From the NCBI RefSeq assembly GCF_900156255.1, contig NZ_FTMK01000003.1:1-64000 (forward strand): a stretch of 64,000 bases of DNA. The letters run 5' to 3'. Each line of letters begins with the position of its first letter. The stretch's first letter is position 1. The notes beneath the pieces were generated by a model. It ran no database searches. It worked only from the letters and a program-made list of their open reading frames with translations, and had not been told where the DNA came from. Source of the DNA: Paracoccus thiocyanatus. Its GTDB lineage: Bacteria; Pseudomonadota; Alphaproteobacteria; Rhodobacterales; Rhodobacteraceae. Shown here one piece after another: positions 46,637 through 54,769 of the stretch. The position numbers were made by a program, and so were the translations under genes.

Positions 46637-46995
46637 CCAAGAGTTTCGATCCGGGGCCTGGGGCGCCGGAAGGGCCTTTCACGCCCGGCGTCGTCACGGC
46701 GCCGGAGGTGAACGTGCTGGAGATCGCGGACGGGCTGTTCCGGTCCTATGCGGCGGAACTGAACCGGCTGCGCGAAAAGATCGAGGCGGGAGAAACGGGT
46801 GAATTGAAGGAATCCACCCGGCTGGTGCGCGACCTGCGGGCCGCGACCCAGATGGTGCTGGAGGAAAGGAGCAAGGTTGACAAGCTTCGCAAGGATGCTG
46901 CCGCAGGGGTCGGTGCCGGCGCGCTTGACCTTGACGCGGCACGAGACGAGATCGGGCGCCGCCTGGCTTGCCTGCGCCGCGCCGAAGGAGGTTGA
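46633..46995 (+). CDS. GTA protein gp1 (small terminase-like)
   Basis: A 120-residue protein, first gene of the gene transfer agent cluster. The segment ADGLFRSYAAELNRLREKIEAG and a helical coiled-coil-like second half match RcGTA gp1, which is regarded as the small terminase subunit of packaging. The start ATG overlaps the leader ORF stop. The gene overlaps the terminase start region by about 100-120 bases. Confidence 0.8.
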   Translation: MTKSFDPGPGAPEGPFTPGVVTAPEVNVLEIADGLFRSYAAELNRLREKIEAGETGELKESTRLVRDLRAATQMVLEERSKVDKLRKDAAAGVGAGALDLDAARDEIGRRLACLRRAEGG

Positions 46996-48286
46996 CGATT
47001 TCCTGGCCGGCCTGGGCGAGAATGCGCTGGCGGCGCTGCCCTGGCTTTTCGAGTTCTGGGCGCTGCCGCATCAGTTGCCGCCCGAGGGCGACTGGAAGAC
47101 CTGGGTGATCATGGGCGGGCGCGGCGCGGGCAAGACCCGCGCCGGGGCCGAATGGGTGCGCGCCCAGGTCGAGGGCGCGACGCCCGAGGCGCCGGGACGG
47201 GCGCGGCGCGTGGCCCTGGTCAGCGAGACGCTGGACCAGGCGCGCGACGTGATGGTGTTCGGGGATTCGGGGATCCTGGCCTCGTCCCCGCCCGACCGGC
47301 GGCCGGTCTGGGAGGCGGGGCGGCGGCGGCTGGTCTGGCCGAACGGGGCCACGGCGCAGTTGTTTTCGGCCCATGAGCCCGAGGCGCTGCGCGGGCCGCA
47401 ATTCGACGCGGCCTGGGTCGACGAGCTGGCCAAGTGGAAGAAGGCCGAGGAATGCTGGGACATGCTGCAATTCGCGCTGCGGCTGGGGCCGCATCCGCAG
47501 CAGGTCGTCACCACCACGCCCAGGAACGTGGCGGTGCTGAAGCGGCTGTTGCGGCAATCCTCGACCGTGACCACCCATGCGCCGACCGATGCGAACCGCG
47601 CCTATCTGGCGGAAAGTTTCCTGGCCGAGGTGCAGGCGCGCTATGGCGGCACCCGGCTGGGGCGGCAGGAGCTGGAGGGGTTGCTGCTGGAGGATGTCGA
47701 GGGGGCGCTGTGGAGCGCGGCTGTGCTGGAGCGCGCCCGCGTCGAGGCGGCGCCTGCGCTGTCGCGCATCGTCGTCGCCGTCGATCCGGCGGTGACGGGC
47801 GGCGCGGCTGCGGACGAATGCGGCATCGTGGTCGCGGGCGTTCTGGCCGAGGGGCCGGTGACGGAATGGCGGGCCTATGTGCTGGAGGATGCCTCGGTCC
47901 GGGGCGGGCCTTTGGACTGGGCGCGGGCCGCCATCGCCGCCATGCAGCGCCACGGGGCCGAGCGGCTGGTGGCCGAGGTCAACCAGGGCGGCGACCTGGT
48001 CGAGAGCGTGATCCGCCAGGTCGATCCGCTGGTGCCGTTCCGTGCCCTGCGGGCCGGGCGCGGCAAGGGCCTGCGCGCCGAGCCGGTGGCGGCGCTATAC
48101 GAGCAGGGGCGGGTGCATCACCTGCGCGGGCTGGGGCCGCTGGAGGAGCAGATGTGCCGCATGACGGTCGCGGGCTATGATGGGCGCGGCTCTCCTGACC
48201 GGCTGGATGCGCTGGTCTGGGCGATCCACGAGCTGATGATCGAGCCGGGGGCGCATCACCTGCGCCCGGCGGTCCGGGGGTTATAG
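46877..48286 (+). CDS. GTA large terminase gp2
   Basis: A phage-type packaging motor of about 469 residues. Walker A MGGRGAGKTRAG follows the adenine-binding HQLPPEGDW; nuclease-domain acidic residues include VVAVDPAVTG and SPDRLDALVWAIHEL. In GTAs it packages random host DNA rather than a phage genome. The start is uncertain: TTG 46877 has AAGGAGC nearby, ATG 46895 is possible, and either overlaps g1 by about 100-120 bases. Confidence 0.9.
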   Translation: MTSFARMLPQGSVPARLTLTRHETRSGAAWLACAAPKEVDDFLAGLGENALAALPWLFEFWALPHQLPPEGDWKTWVIMGGRGAGKTRAGAEWVRAQVEGATPEAPGRARRVALVSETLDQARDVMVFGDSGILASSPPDRRPVWEAGRRRLVWPNGATAQLFSAHEPEALRGPQFDAAWVDELAKWKKAEECWDMLQFALRLGPHPQQVVTTTPRNVAVLKRLLRQSSTVTTHAPTDANRAYLAESFLAEVQARYGGTRLGRQELEGLLLEDVEGALWSAAVLERARVEAAPALSRIVVAVDPAVTGGAAADECGIVVAGVLAEGPVTEWRAYVLEDASVRGGPLDWARAAIAAMQRHGAERLVAEVNQGGDLVESVIRQVDPLVPFRALRAGRGKGLRAEPVAALYEQGRVHHLRGLGPLEEQMCRMTVAGYDGRGSPDRLDALVWAIHELMIEPGAHHLRPAVRGL

Positions 48287-48311
48287 GGGGCTGTAGGGGG
48301 CTTTGCCCCCC

Positions 48312-48348
48312 GCGCCTGCCGCCCCCCTGGACGGGGGGCCGCAGGCGC
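48312..48348. promoter_or_regulatory. Strong hairpin between terminase and portal genes
   Basis: Arms 48312-48327 (GCGCCTGCCGCCCCCC) and 48333-48348 (GGGGGGCCGCAGGCGC), one mismatch in 16, five-base loop. No U-run. In an operon of phage-like genes it could be an RNA processing or stability element that sets the ratio of terminase to structural proteins. Confidence 0.5.
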
Positions 48349-48357
48349 TTCCCCCCA

Positions 48358-48380
48358 GGGTATTTTCGAAACGGAGAAAG
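48358..48380 (+). repeat. Copy of the dispersed intergenic motif after the terminase gene
   Basis: GGGTATTTTCGAAACGGAGA followed by AAG, a diverged copy, immediately after the strong hairpin. Confidence 0.55.
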
Positions 48381-48448
48381 GGCCTTTCGGGGTCCGGGAG
48401 GGGTCGCGGGCCGCGGCCGCTTTTTCATTGGCATTTCAGGAGGAAGCC

Positions 48449-49648
48449 ATGGCATTTCCCTGGTTCGGGCGGGGGGCTGCGCCCACAAGGCCGCCCGGCG
48501 CGGTCGAGACGAAGGCCAGCGCCGCCGGCAAGCTGGTGGCGCTGGCGGCGGGGTCGGGCCGGGTGGTCTGGTCGCCGCGCGACACGGTCAGCCTGACGCG
48601 GCTGGGCTTTGTCGGCAATCCGGTCGGGTTCCGCGCCGTGCGGCTGATCGCCGAGGCCGCCGCCGCCGTGCCGCTGATCTGCCAGGACCGCGAGCGCCGC
48701 TATGAGGTGCATCCGGTGCTGGACCTGATGCGCCGGCCCAATCCCGGCCAGGGCCGGGCCGAGCTGTTCGAGGCGCTTTACGGCCAGATCCTGCTGAGCG
48801 GCGACGGCTATCTTGAGGCGGTGGGCGGCGGGCCGGCGGGCCTGCCGGCCGAGTTGCATGTGCTGCGTTCGGACCGGATAGCGGTGGTGCCGGGGGCCGA
48901 TGGCTGGCCGGTCGCCTATGAATATGGCGTCGGCGGGCGCAAGGTGCGCTTCGACATGGCCGGCAGTCCCGATCCGATCTGCCATATCCGCAGCTTTCAT
49001 CCTCTGGACGACCATCACGGGCTGTCGCCGATGCAGGCGGCGGCGGTGGCGGTGGATGTGCATAACAGCGCGTCGAGCTGGTCCAAGGCGCTTTTGGACA
49101 ATGCGGCGCGGCCCAGCGGCGCCATCGTCTACAAGGGCGCGGACGGGCAGGGCAGCCTGTCGCCCGACCAATACGAGCGGCTGGTGACGGAAATGGAGAT
49201 GCATCACCAGGGCGCGCGCAATGCCGGGCGGCCGATGCTGCTGGAGGGCGGGCTGGACTGGAAGCCGATGGGGTTTTCGCCCAGCGACATGGAGTTCCAC
49301 CAGACCAAGCTGGCCGCCGCGCGCGAGATCGCCCAGGCCTTTGGCGTGCCGCCGATGCTGATCGGCATTCCGGGCGAGGCGACCTATGCCAATTACGCCG
49401 AGGCGCATCGGGCCTTTTACCGGCTGACGGTGCTGCCGCTGGTGTCGCGCGTGGCCGGCGCCCTGGGCTGGTGGCTGTCCGAGCATCTGGGGACCGAGAT
49501 CGACCTGCGCGCCGATCCCGACCAGGTGCCGGCTTTGGCCGAGGAGCGCGACCAGCATTGGAAGCGCGTCGGCGAGGCCGGCTTCCTGACCCCGGCCGAG
49601 AAGCGGGCGGCGCTGGGGCTGCCGCCTTTGGCCGATGCGGAGGGGTAG
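48449..49648 (+). CDS. GTA portal protein gp3
   Basis: A 399-residue HK97-type portal protein (segments SRVGNP-like GFVGNPVGFRAVRLIAEAA, PRP-type ILLSGDGYLEAVG, FGVPPMLIGIPGEATYANYAEA). Twelve copies would form the ring through which DNA enters the head. ATG 48449 has AGGAGGA upstream; the in-frame TTG at 48428 is not used. Confidence 0.9.
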   Translation: MAFPWFGRGAAPTRPPGAVETKASAAGKLVALAAGSGRVVWSPRDTVSLTRLGFVGNPVGFRAVRLIAEAAAAVPLICQDRERRYEVHPVLDLMRRPNPGQGRAELFEALYGQILLSGDGYLEAVGGGPAGLPAELHVLRSDRIAVVPGADGWPVAYEYGVGGRKVRFDMAGSPDPICHIRSFHPLDDHHGLSPMQAAAVAVDVHNSASSWSKALLDNAARPSGAIVYKGADGQGSLSPDQYERLVTEMEMHHQGARNAGRPMLLEGGLDWKPMGFSPSDMEFHQTKLAAAREIAQAFGVPPMLIGIPGEATYANYAEAHRAFYRLTVLPLVSRVAGALGWWLSEHLGTEIDLRADPDQVPALAEERDQHWKRVGEAGFLTPAEKRAALGLPPLADAEG

Positions 49649-49882
49649 ATGGAGGGCTCGCGTTTCGTCAAGGAGCCCTTCGACTGGCACGACCAGCGCC
49701 TTGAGACGCAGGAGCGGATCATGGCGCTGCAATTTTCCCAGGTGGAGCGCCGGCTGGAGCGCATCGAGGCGCTGATCGAGGGGCTGGAGCGGCGGTTGTG
49801 GATGACCGTCTATGGCGTCGTCGCGGTCATCCTGACCCAGGCGGTGCAGTCGATCCTGGAATATGCGCCGAAAGGAGGGTGA
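49649..49882 (+). CDS. GTA head formation protein (RCAP_rcc01685-like, gp3.5)
   Basis: A 77-residue protein with a short helical part (QVERRLERIEALIEGLERRL) and one transmembrane-like segment (WMTVYGVVAVILTQAV). Its place between portal and protease and its size match the rcc01685 protein of RcGTA. It starts directly at the portal stop. Confidence 0.72.
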   Translation: MEGSRFVKEPFDWHDQRLETQERIMALQFSQVERRLERIEALIEGLERRLWMTVYGVVAVILTQAVQSILEYAPKGG

Positions 49883-49883
49883 G

Positions 49884-50420
49884 GTGAGTTCGAAAGATTA
49901 CCGGCTGGAGTTGAAATATGCCGCCGGCGGATCGCTGGTGGCCGAGGGCACAGGGATCGAGGGCTATGCCAGCCTGTTCGGCCTGGCCGACCAGGGCGGC
50001 GATGTCGTGGTCCGGGGCGCCTATGCCGCCAGCCTGAAGCGGCTGGCGGCGCGGGGCGATCGGGTGCGGATGCTGTGGCAGCACGATCCCGCCCGGCCCA
50101 TCGGCGTCTGGGAGGAGATCCGCGAGGACGAGAAGGGGCTCTGGGTCCGGGGGCGGCTTTTGCCCGAGATCGCCCAGGCCCGCGAGGCGGCGGCGCTGGT
50201 CGCGGCGGGGGCCATCGACGGGCTGTCGATCGGCTATCGCACCATCGCGGCCGAGCGCGACGGCAAGGGCCGGCGCCTGCTGTCCGAGGTCGAGCTGTGG
50301 GAGGTGTCGCTGGTCACCTTTCCGATGCTGGCCGAGGCCAAGGTCGGCACCAAGTCCGATGCCGGCCACGAGATGGCGGCGGCCTTTCGGGCCGCGACGC
50401 TGGCGCTGCGCGCCAAGTGA
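49884..50420 (+). CDS. GTA HK97-type prohead protease gp4
   Basis: A 178-residue serine protease that matures the capsid. Active-site His in MLWQHDPARPIGV, Ser in DGLSIGY. GTG 49884 preceded by AAGGAGGG is preferred to ATG 49863, whose product would overlap the previous gene. It sits between the head formation and capsid genes. Confidence 0.87.
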   Translation: MSSKDYRLELKYAAGGSLVAEGTGIEGYASLFGLADQGGDVVVRGAYAASLKRLAARGDRVRMLWQHDPARPIGVWEEIREDEKGLWVRGRLLPEIAQAREAAALVAAGAIDGLSIGYRTIAAERDGKGRRLLSEVELWEVSLVTFPMLAEAKVGTKSDAGHEMAAAFRAATLALRAK

Positions 50421-50443
50421 GTTTCACCGAAACGGAGGGGATC

Positions 50444-51610
50444 ATGACCGAGGTGAAAGCCGCGGCCGGGGCGGATGTGCCCGGCGACCTGGGGGCCGAG
50501 ATGCTGGGCTTTGTCCAGGAGTTGAAGGCATTCCGCAGCGAGATTCAGAACCGATTGGAAGCACAGGAAACACGCATGACCATGCTGGACCGCAAGACGA
50601 TTTCCCGCCCCCGCGCGCCGCTCGCGGCCGAGGCCGACCAGGGCGCGCCGCACCAGAAGGCCTTTGACGCCTATATCCGCCATGGCGACGACGGCGCGCT
50701 GCGCGGGTTGCCGCTGGAGGGCAAGGCGATGACCACCACCAGCGACGGCGGCTTCCTGGTGGCGCCGACGGTGGCCATGCAGGTGCAGGAGGCGCTGAAC
50801 GTCACCGCATCATTGCGCCGGGTCGCCAATGTGGTGGCGGTAGAATCCGCAAGCTACGAGGTGCTGGTCGATATGGGCGACATCGCCCATGGCTGGGCGA
50901 CCGAGGCCGCGGCCCAGGCCGAGACCGGCACCCCCAGCGTGCAGCGGGTGGTGATCCCGGTGCATGAGCTTTCGGCCATGCCCAAGGCCAGCCAGCGGCT
51001 GCTGGACGACGCGGCCTTCGATGTCGAGACCTGGCTGGCCGGGCGCATCGCCGAGAAATTCGCCCGCGCCGAGGCCACGGCTTTCATCAGCGGCGACGGG
51101 GTGAACAAGCCGCGCGGCATCCTGACCCATGCCAAGGCGCCGAACGGCAGCGCGACCAATGTGCAGATCGGCACCATCCCTTCGGGCGGGACCGGCGATT
51201 TCGCCGCCACCAACCCGGCGAATGCGCTGATCGACCTGGTCTATGCGCTGGGCGCGCAATACCGCGCCAACGCCAGCTTCGTGATGAACTCCAAGACCGC
51301 CGCCGCGGTGCGCAAGATGCGCGATGCGGACGGCCGCTTCCTGTGGGCGGACAGCCTGGCCATGGGGCAGCCGGCGCAGCTTCTGGGCTATCCGGTGCTG
51401 GTCTGCGAGGACATGCCCGACATCGCCCAGGGCTCGCATTCCATCGGGTTCGGCGACTTCCGCTCGGCCTATACCATCGTCGAGCGGCCGGACCTGCGGG
51501 TGCTGCGCGATCCCTTCTCGGCCAAGCCGCATGTGCTGTTCTATGCCACCAAGCGGGTGGGCGGCGGCGTCACCGATGCGCGGGCCGTCAAGCTGATGGT
51601 CTTCGGCTGA
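50444..51610 (+). CDS. GTA major capsid protein gp5
   Basis: A 388-residue HK97-fold capsid protein. The N-terminal helical part (QELKAFRSEIQNRLEAQETR) is expected to be removed by gp4; then TTTSDGGFLVAPTVAMQV and NASFVMNSKTAAAVRKMRD are typical. ATG 50444 follows GGAGGGG. The gene is followed by a 126-base gap with a large hairpin. Confidence 0.93.
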   Translation: MTEVKAAAGADVPGDLGAEMLGFVQELKAFRSEIQNRLEAQETRMTMLDRKTISRPRAPLAAEADQGAPHQKAFDAYIRHGDDGALRGLPLEGKAMTTTSDGGFLVAPTVAMQVQEALNVTASLRRVANVVAVESASYEVLVDMGDIAHGWATEAAAQAETGTPSVQRVVIPVHELSAMPKASQRLLDDAAFDVETWLAGRIAEKFARAEATAFISGDGVNKPRGILTHAKAPNGSATNVQIGTIPSGGTGDFAATNPANALIDLVYALGAQYRANASFVMNSKTAAAVRKMRDADGRFLWADSLAMGQPAQLLGYPVLVCEDMPDIAQGSHSIGFGDFRSAYTIVERPDLRVLRDPFSAKPHVLFYATKRVGGGVTDARAVKLMVFG

Positions 51611-51624
51611 TCCGGGGCCGAAGC

Positions 51625-51702
51625 GGGGGCCGCGCCGGGGATCTGCGCCCTGCTGGCAAGTGCAACTGTCCGCGCGCGCGAGGGTGCAGCGGCGCGGCCC
51701 CC
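51625..51702. promoter_or_regulatory. Long-range hairpin after the capsid gene
   Basis: GGGGGCCGCGCC (51625-51636) and GGCGCGGCCCCC (51691-51702) are exact complements, enclosing 54 bases. It may protect the abundant capsid message or damp read-through to the tail genes. Confidence 0.5.
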
Positions 51703-51736
51703 TTAGCCCGAAGCCCTGCGAATGGGAGAGACGAGG

Positions 51737-52366
51737 ATGATGCTTGTGGAAGTGACGGCGCCCGCAGCCGCGGCGCTGCCCGTCGCGGTGTTGCGCGACC
51801 ATCTGCGGCTGGGAACCGGGTTCGGCATGCCGGGCGATGGCGCCGGGGACGGGGCCGAGACCGCGGCGCTGGCGGGTTTCCTGCGCGCGGCCATCGCCAC
51901 CGTCGAGGCGCGCACCGGCAAGGTGCTGCTGGCCCGGCGGTTCCGGCTGCGGCTGGAGGCATGGCGCGACCCCCAGGGCCAGCCCCTGCCGCTGGCCCCG
52001 GTCGAGGCGGTCGAGACGGTCGAGATCGCCGATGCGGCCGGCGCGGTCGCGGTGGTCGATCCGGCGGCCTGGCGGCTGGTGGCGGACATGCAGCGGCCGG
52101 TGCTGGCCCCGGTGGGGACGGTGCTGCCGGCGGTGCCCCAGGGCGGGTTCGCCGAGATCAACTTTCGCGCCGGGTTCGGGGCGGAATGGGCGCAGGTGCC
52201 GGCCGACCTGGCGCAGGCGGTGCTGCTGCTGGCCGCGCGCTATCACGAGGATCGCAGCTTCGAAGGCTCGGCCGGGGCGCTGCCCTTTGGCGTCGGCGCG
52301 CTGATCGAACGCTGGCGGTCGGTCCGGGTGCTGGGGGGGCGCGGCAACCCGCGCGGCCGGGCATGA
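51737..52366 (+). CDS. GTA head-tail connector gp6
   Basis: A protein of about 209 residues of the phage gp6-like connector type: helical N-terminus (LPVAVLRDHLRLG, IATVEARTGKVLLARRF) and VPADLAQAVLLLAARYHEDRS at the end. ATG 51737 or 51740 is likely; the frame also opens at 51722. Overlaps gp7 by four bases. Confidence 0.8.
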   Translation: MMLVEVTAPAAAALPVAVLRDHLRLGTGFGMPGDGAGDGAETAALAGFLRAAIATVEARTGKVLLARRFRLRLEAWRDPQGQPLPLAPVEAVETVEIADAAGAVAVVDPAAWRLVADMQRPVLAPVGTVLPAVPQGGFAEINFRAGFGAEWAQVPADLAQAVLLLAARYHEDRSFEGSAGALPFGVGALIERWRSVRVLGGRGNPRGRA

Positions 52367-52713
52367 GGCGGCCGCGGCCGAGCGTGCCGCTGGTCGTGGA
52401 AACCCCGGACCGGGTGCCCGACGGGATGGGCGGGTTCCGCCTGACCTGGCAGGAGGTCGGGCGCATCTGGGCCGAGATGCGGTCGGGCGCCGGGGCGGAG
52501 CGCGGCGCCGAACTGGGGGCGCAGAGCGTCGTGACCTGGCGGATCATCGTCAGGGCGGCGCCTGCCGGCGATGCCCGCCGCCCGCGCCCCGAGCAGCGGC
52601 TGCGCCTGGGCGAGGGCGCGGCCGCCCGGCGCTTTCGCATCGAGGCGGTGGCCGAAAGCGATGCCGGCGGCCGCTGGCTGGTCTGCATCGCCAAAGAGGA
52701 GACGGGGGCATGA
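52363..52713 (+). CDS. GTA head-closure / head-tail joining protein gp7
   Basis: A 116-residue beta-rich protein of the phage head-tail joining type (DGMGGFRLTWQEVGRIWAEM, RRFRIEAVAESDAGGRWLVC). ATGA overlaps on both sides. Rcc01689-like by position and content. Confidence 0.8.
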   Translation: MRRPRPSVPLVVETPDRVPDGMGGFRLTWQEVGRIWAEMRSGAGAERGAELGAQSVVTWRIIVRAAPAGDARRPRPEQRLRLGEGAAARRFRIEAVAESDAGGRWLVCIAKEETGA

Positions 52714-53129
52714 GCTACCTTGGAACGGCCGCGCTGCAATCAGAGGTCTATCGCGTGCTGCGCGAGGACGGGGCGCTGCGCGACCTGGTGGGCGACGCGA
52801 TCTATGACGCCATGCCGGTGGCGGCGCCGGCGGGGGTGCATGTCTCGCTGGGCCCCGAAGAGGTGCGCGACGCCGGCGACATGACGGGCGGCGGCGCGGT
52901 GCATGATTTCGTGGTCTCGGTCCTGTCGGGGGCCGAGGCGGCGGGCGGCTTTGGCGCCGTCAAGGCGGCGGCGGTCGCGGTCAGCGAGGCGCTGGAGGGC
53001 GGCGAAATGGTGCTGGAGCGCGGGCATCTGGCGGGGCTGTGGTTCCTGCGCGCCCGCGCCCGGCGGGTGGAAAACGGCGCGGGGCGGCGGGTCGATCTGA
53101 CCTTTCGCGCGCGCATCGACCTGGGTTGA
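52710..53129 (+). CDS. GTA tail terminator-like protein gp8 (DUF3168)
   Basis: A 139-residue DUF3168 protein (EVYRVLREDGALRDLVGDAI, PAGVHVSLGPEEVRD). In RcGTA it completes the tail tube end. Overlaps gp7 by ATGA. Confidence 0.82.
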   Translation: MSYLGTAALQSEVYRVLREDGALRDLVGDAIYDAMPVAAPAGVHVSLGPEEVRDAGDMTGGGAVHDFVVSVLSGAEAAGGFGAVKAAAVAVSEALEGGEMVLERGHLAGLWFLRARARRVENGAGRRVDLTFRARIDLG

Positions 53130-53141
53130 GGAGAAACGGCG

Positions 53142-53555
53142 ATGGCGGTGCAGAACGGACGCGACCTGCTGATCAAGATGGACATGACCGGCGACGGCCA
53201 TTTCGAGACCGTGGCGGGGCTGCGGGCGACCCGGCTGGGCTTCAATGCCGAGACGGTGGACGTGACCAGCCTGGAAAGCCAAGGGCGCTGGCGCGAATTG
53301 CTGGCGGGCGCTGGGGTGCGCTCGGCCAGCATCTCGGGGTCGGGGGTGTTCCGGGACGGGACCACGGACGAACGCGCGCGGCAGGTGTTCTTTGACGGCG
53401 AGGTGCCGCGCTTCCAGGTGGTGATCCCGGATTTCGGCACGGTCGAGGGGCCGTTCCAGATCACGGCGCTGGAATATGCGGGCAGTTACAATGGCGAGGC
53501 GACATATGAGATTTCCATGGCAAGCGCAGGCGCGATCAGCTTCGTCGCCTTCTGA
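53142..53555 (+). CDS. GTA major tail protein gp9
   Basis: A 137-residue tail tube protein (RDLLIKMDMTGDGHFETVAG, LRATRLGFNAETVDVTSLES). It forms the tail tube hexamers. The start is ATG 53142 with GAGGAG upstream. Confidence 0.87.
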   Translation: MAVQNGRDLLIKMDMTGDGHFETVAGLRATRLGFNAETVDVTSLESQGRWRELLAGAGVRSASISGSGVFRDGTTDERARQVFFDGEVPRFQVVIPDFGTVEGPFQITALEYAGSYNGEATYEISMASAGAISFVAF

Positions 53556-53874
53556 AGCCGTCAACCCGCTGGCGGGCGAGGTCGAGATCTGGCTGGACGG
53601 GCGGCGCCATGTCGCCCGGCTGACCCTGGGCGCCCTGGCGGGGCTGGAGGCGGACCTGGGCGCGGAAAGCATGATCGCGCTGGTCGAACGCTTCGAGGGC
53701 GGGCGGTTTTCCAGCCGCGACGTGATGGCGGTGTTGGTCGCGGGCCTGCGGGCGGGCGGCTGGCCGGGCGGCATGGACGCCTTGGCCGCGGCCGATCTGC
53801 GCGGCGGGCCGGTGGCGGCCGCCCATGCGGCGGCGGCGCTTTTGGCGCGGGCCTTTCGCATCGAGGGGACATGA
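53506..53874 (+). CDS. GTA gp10 (tail assembly protein)
   Basis: A protein of about 122 residues. The conserved part is LAGEVEIWLDGRRHVARLTLGALAGLEADLG (shown partly as HVARLTLGALAGLEADLG). The start is unclear: ATG 53506 lies 50 bases inside gp9, giving a non-family N-terminus, while the family beginning (near PLAG, about 53565) has no ATG/GTG/TTG close by. Overlaps gp10.1 by ATGA. Confidence 0.72.
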   Translation: MRFPWQAQARSASSPSEAVNPLAGEVEIWLDGRRHVARLTLGALAGLEADLGAESMIALVERFEGGRFSSRDVMAVLVAGLRAGGWPGGMDALAAADLRGGPVAAAHAAAALLARAFRIEGT

Positions 53875-54083
53875 GCGGCGGGCTGGACTGGCCGGGGCTG
53901 ATGCGCATGGGCCTGGGCCCGGCGCGGCTGGGCGGGCTGGGGCTGCGGCCCGCCCAGTTCTGGGCGCTGACCCCGGCCGAACTGGCCCTGATGCTGGGCG
54001 TCGAGCCGGGGCGCCGGGGCGCGATGACGCGCGACCGGCTGGCGGAACTGGTCGCGCGCTATCCCGACCGGCCCGCAGGTTAG
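53871..54083 (+). CDS. GTA gp10.1, phage tail assembly chaperone
   Basis: A 70-residue protein (RPAQFWALTPAELALMLG) of the rcc01693 tail-chaperone type. Together with gp10 it would keep the tape measure protein soluble. ATGA overlap with gp10. Confidence 0.8.
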   Translation: MSGGLDWPGLMRMGLGPARLGGLGLRPAQFWALTPAELALMLGVEPGRRGAMTRDRLAELVARYPDRPAG

Positions 54084-54102
54084 CATGAAAGGAGGCGCCG
54101 TC

Positions 54103-54768
54103 ATGGCAGAGAAGGACGGATTGGACCGGCTGGACGAGGACGGGCCGGCGCTGGGCTGCGGCCTGGAGCAAAGCAGCCGGCTGGCGGCAGAGTTCGACGC
54201 CGAACTGGGGCGGCTGCGGCAGTCGATGGTCTATACCAACCGCGAGGTCGGCACGCTGACAGCGGGCATCGGCAGCGGGCTGCGCCGGGCGTTTTCCGGG
54301 CTGGTCCTGGACGGCATGAAGCTGTCGGACGCGCTGAAGGGCATTGCCCGCAGCATGGCCGACAGCGCCTTCGCCGTGGCGATGAAGCCGGTCGAGCAGG
54401 CGCTGGCCGGGGCCATCGCGCAGGGGGTGAACGGCATGGTTTCGGCCGTGCTGCCCTTTTCCCAGGGGGCGGCGTTTTCGCAGGGGCGGGTGATGCCCTT
54501 TGCCAAGGGCGGCGTGGTCAGCCAGCCCACATATTTCCCGATGCGCGGCGCGACCGGGCTGATGGGCGAGGCCGGGGCCGAGGCGATCATGCCGCTGCGC
54601 CGCGGTGCGGACGGGCGGCTGGGGGTCGCGGCGGCGGGCGGCGGCGGGCGGCCGGTCAATGTGACATTCAACGTCTCGACCCCCGACGTGGCGGGATTCC
54701 AGCGCAGCCAGAGCCAGATCGCCGCGCAGATGGGCCGGCTGCTGGCGCGCGGGGAAAGGAACGGCTGA
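54103..54768 (+). CDS. GTA tail tape measure protein gp11
   Basis: A 221-residue tape measure protein. The N-terminal helical part is followed by GVNGMVSAVLPFSQGAAF, MPFAKGGVV.QPTYFPMRGA and LMGEAGAEAIMPLRRG, which recur in tape-measure C-termini. Length predicts a short tail. ATG 54103 has AGGAGG upstream. Confidence 0.85.
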   Translation: MAEKDGLDRLDEDGPALGCGLEQSSRLAAEFDAELGRLRQSMVYTNREVGTLTAGIGSGLRRAFSGLVLDGMKLSDALKGIARSMADSAFAVAMKPVEQALAGAIAQGVNGMVSAVLPFSQGAAFSQGRVMPFAKGGVVSQPTYFPMRGATGLMGEAGAEAIMPLRRGADGRLGVAAAGGGGRPVNVTFNVSTPDVAGFQRSQSQIAAQMGRLLARGERNG

Positions 54769-54769
54769 G

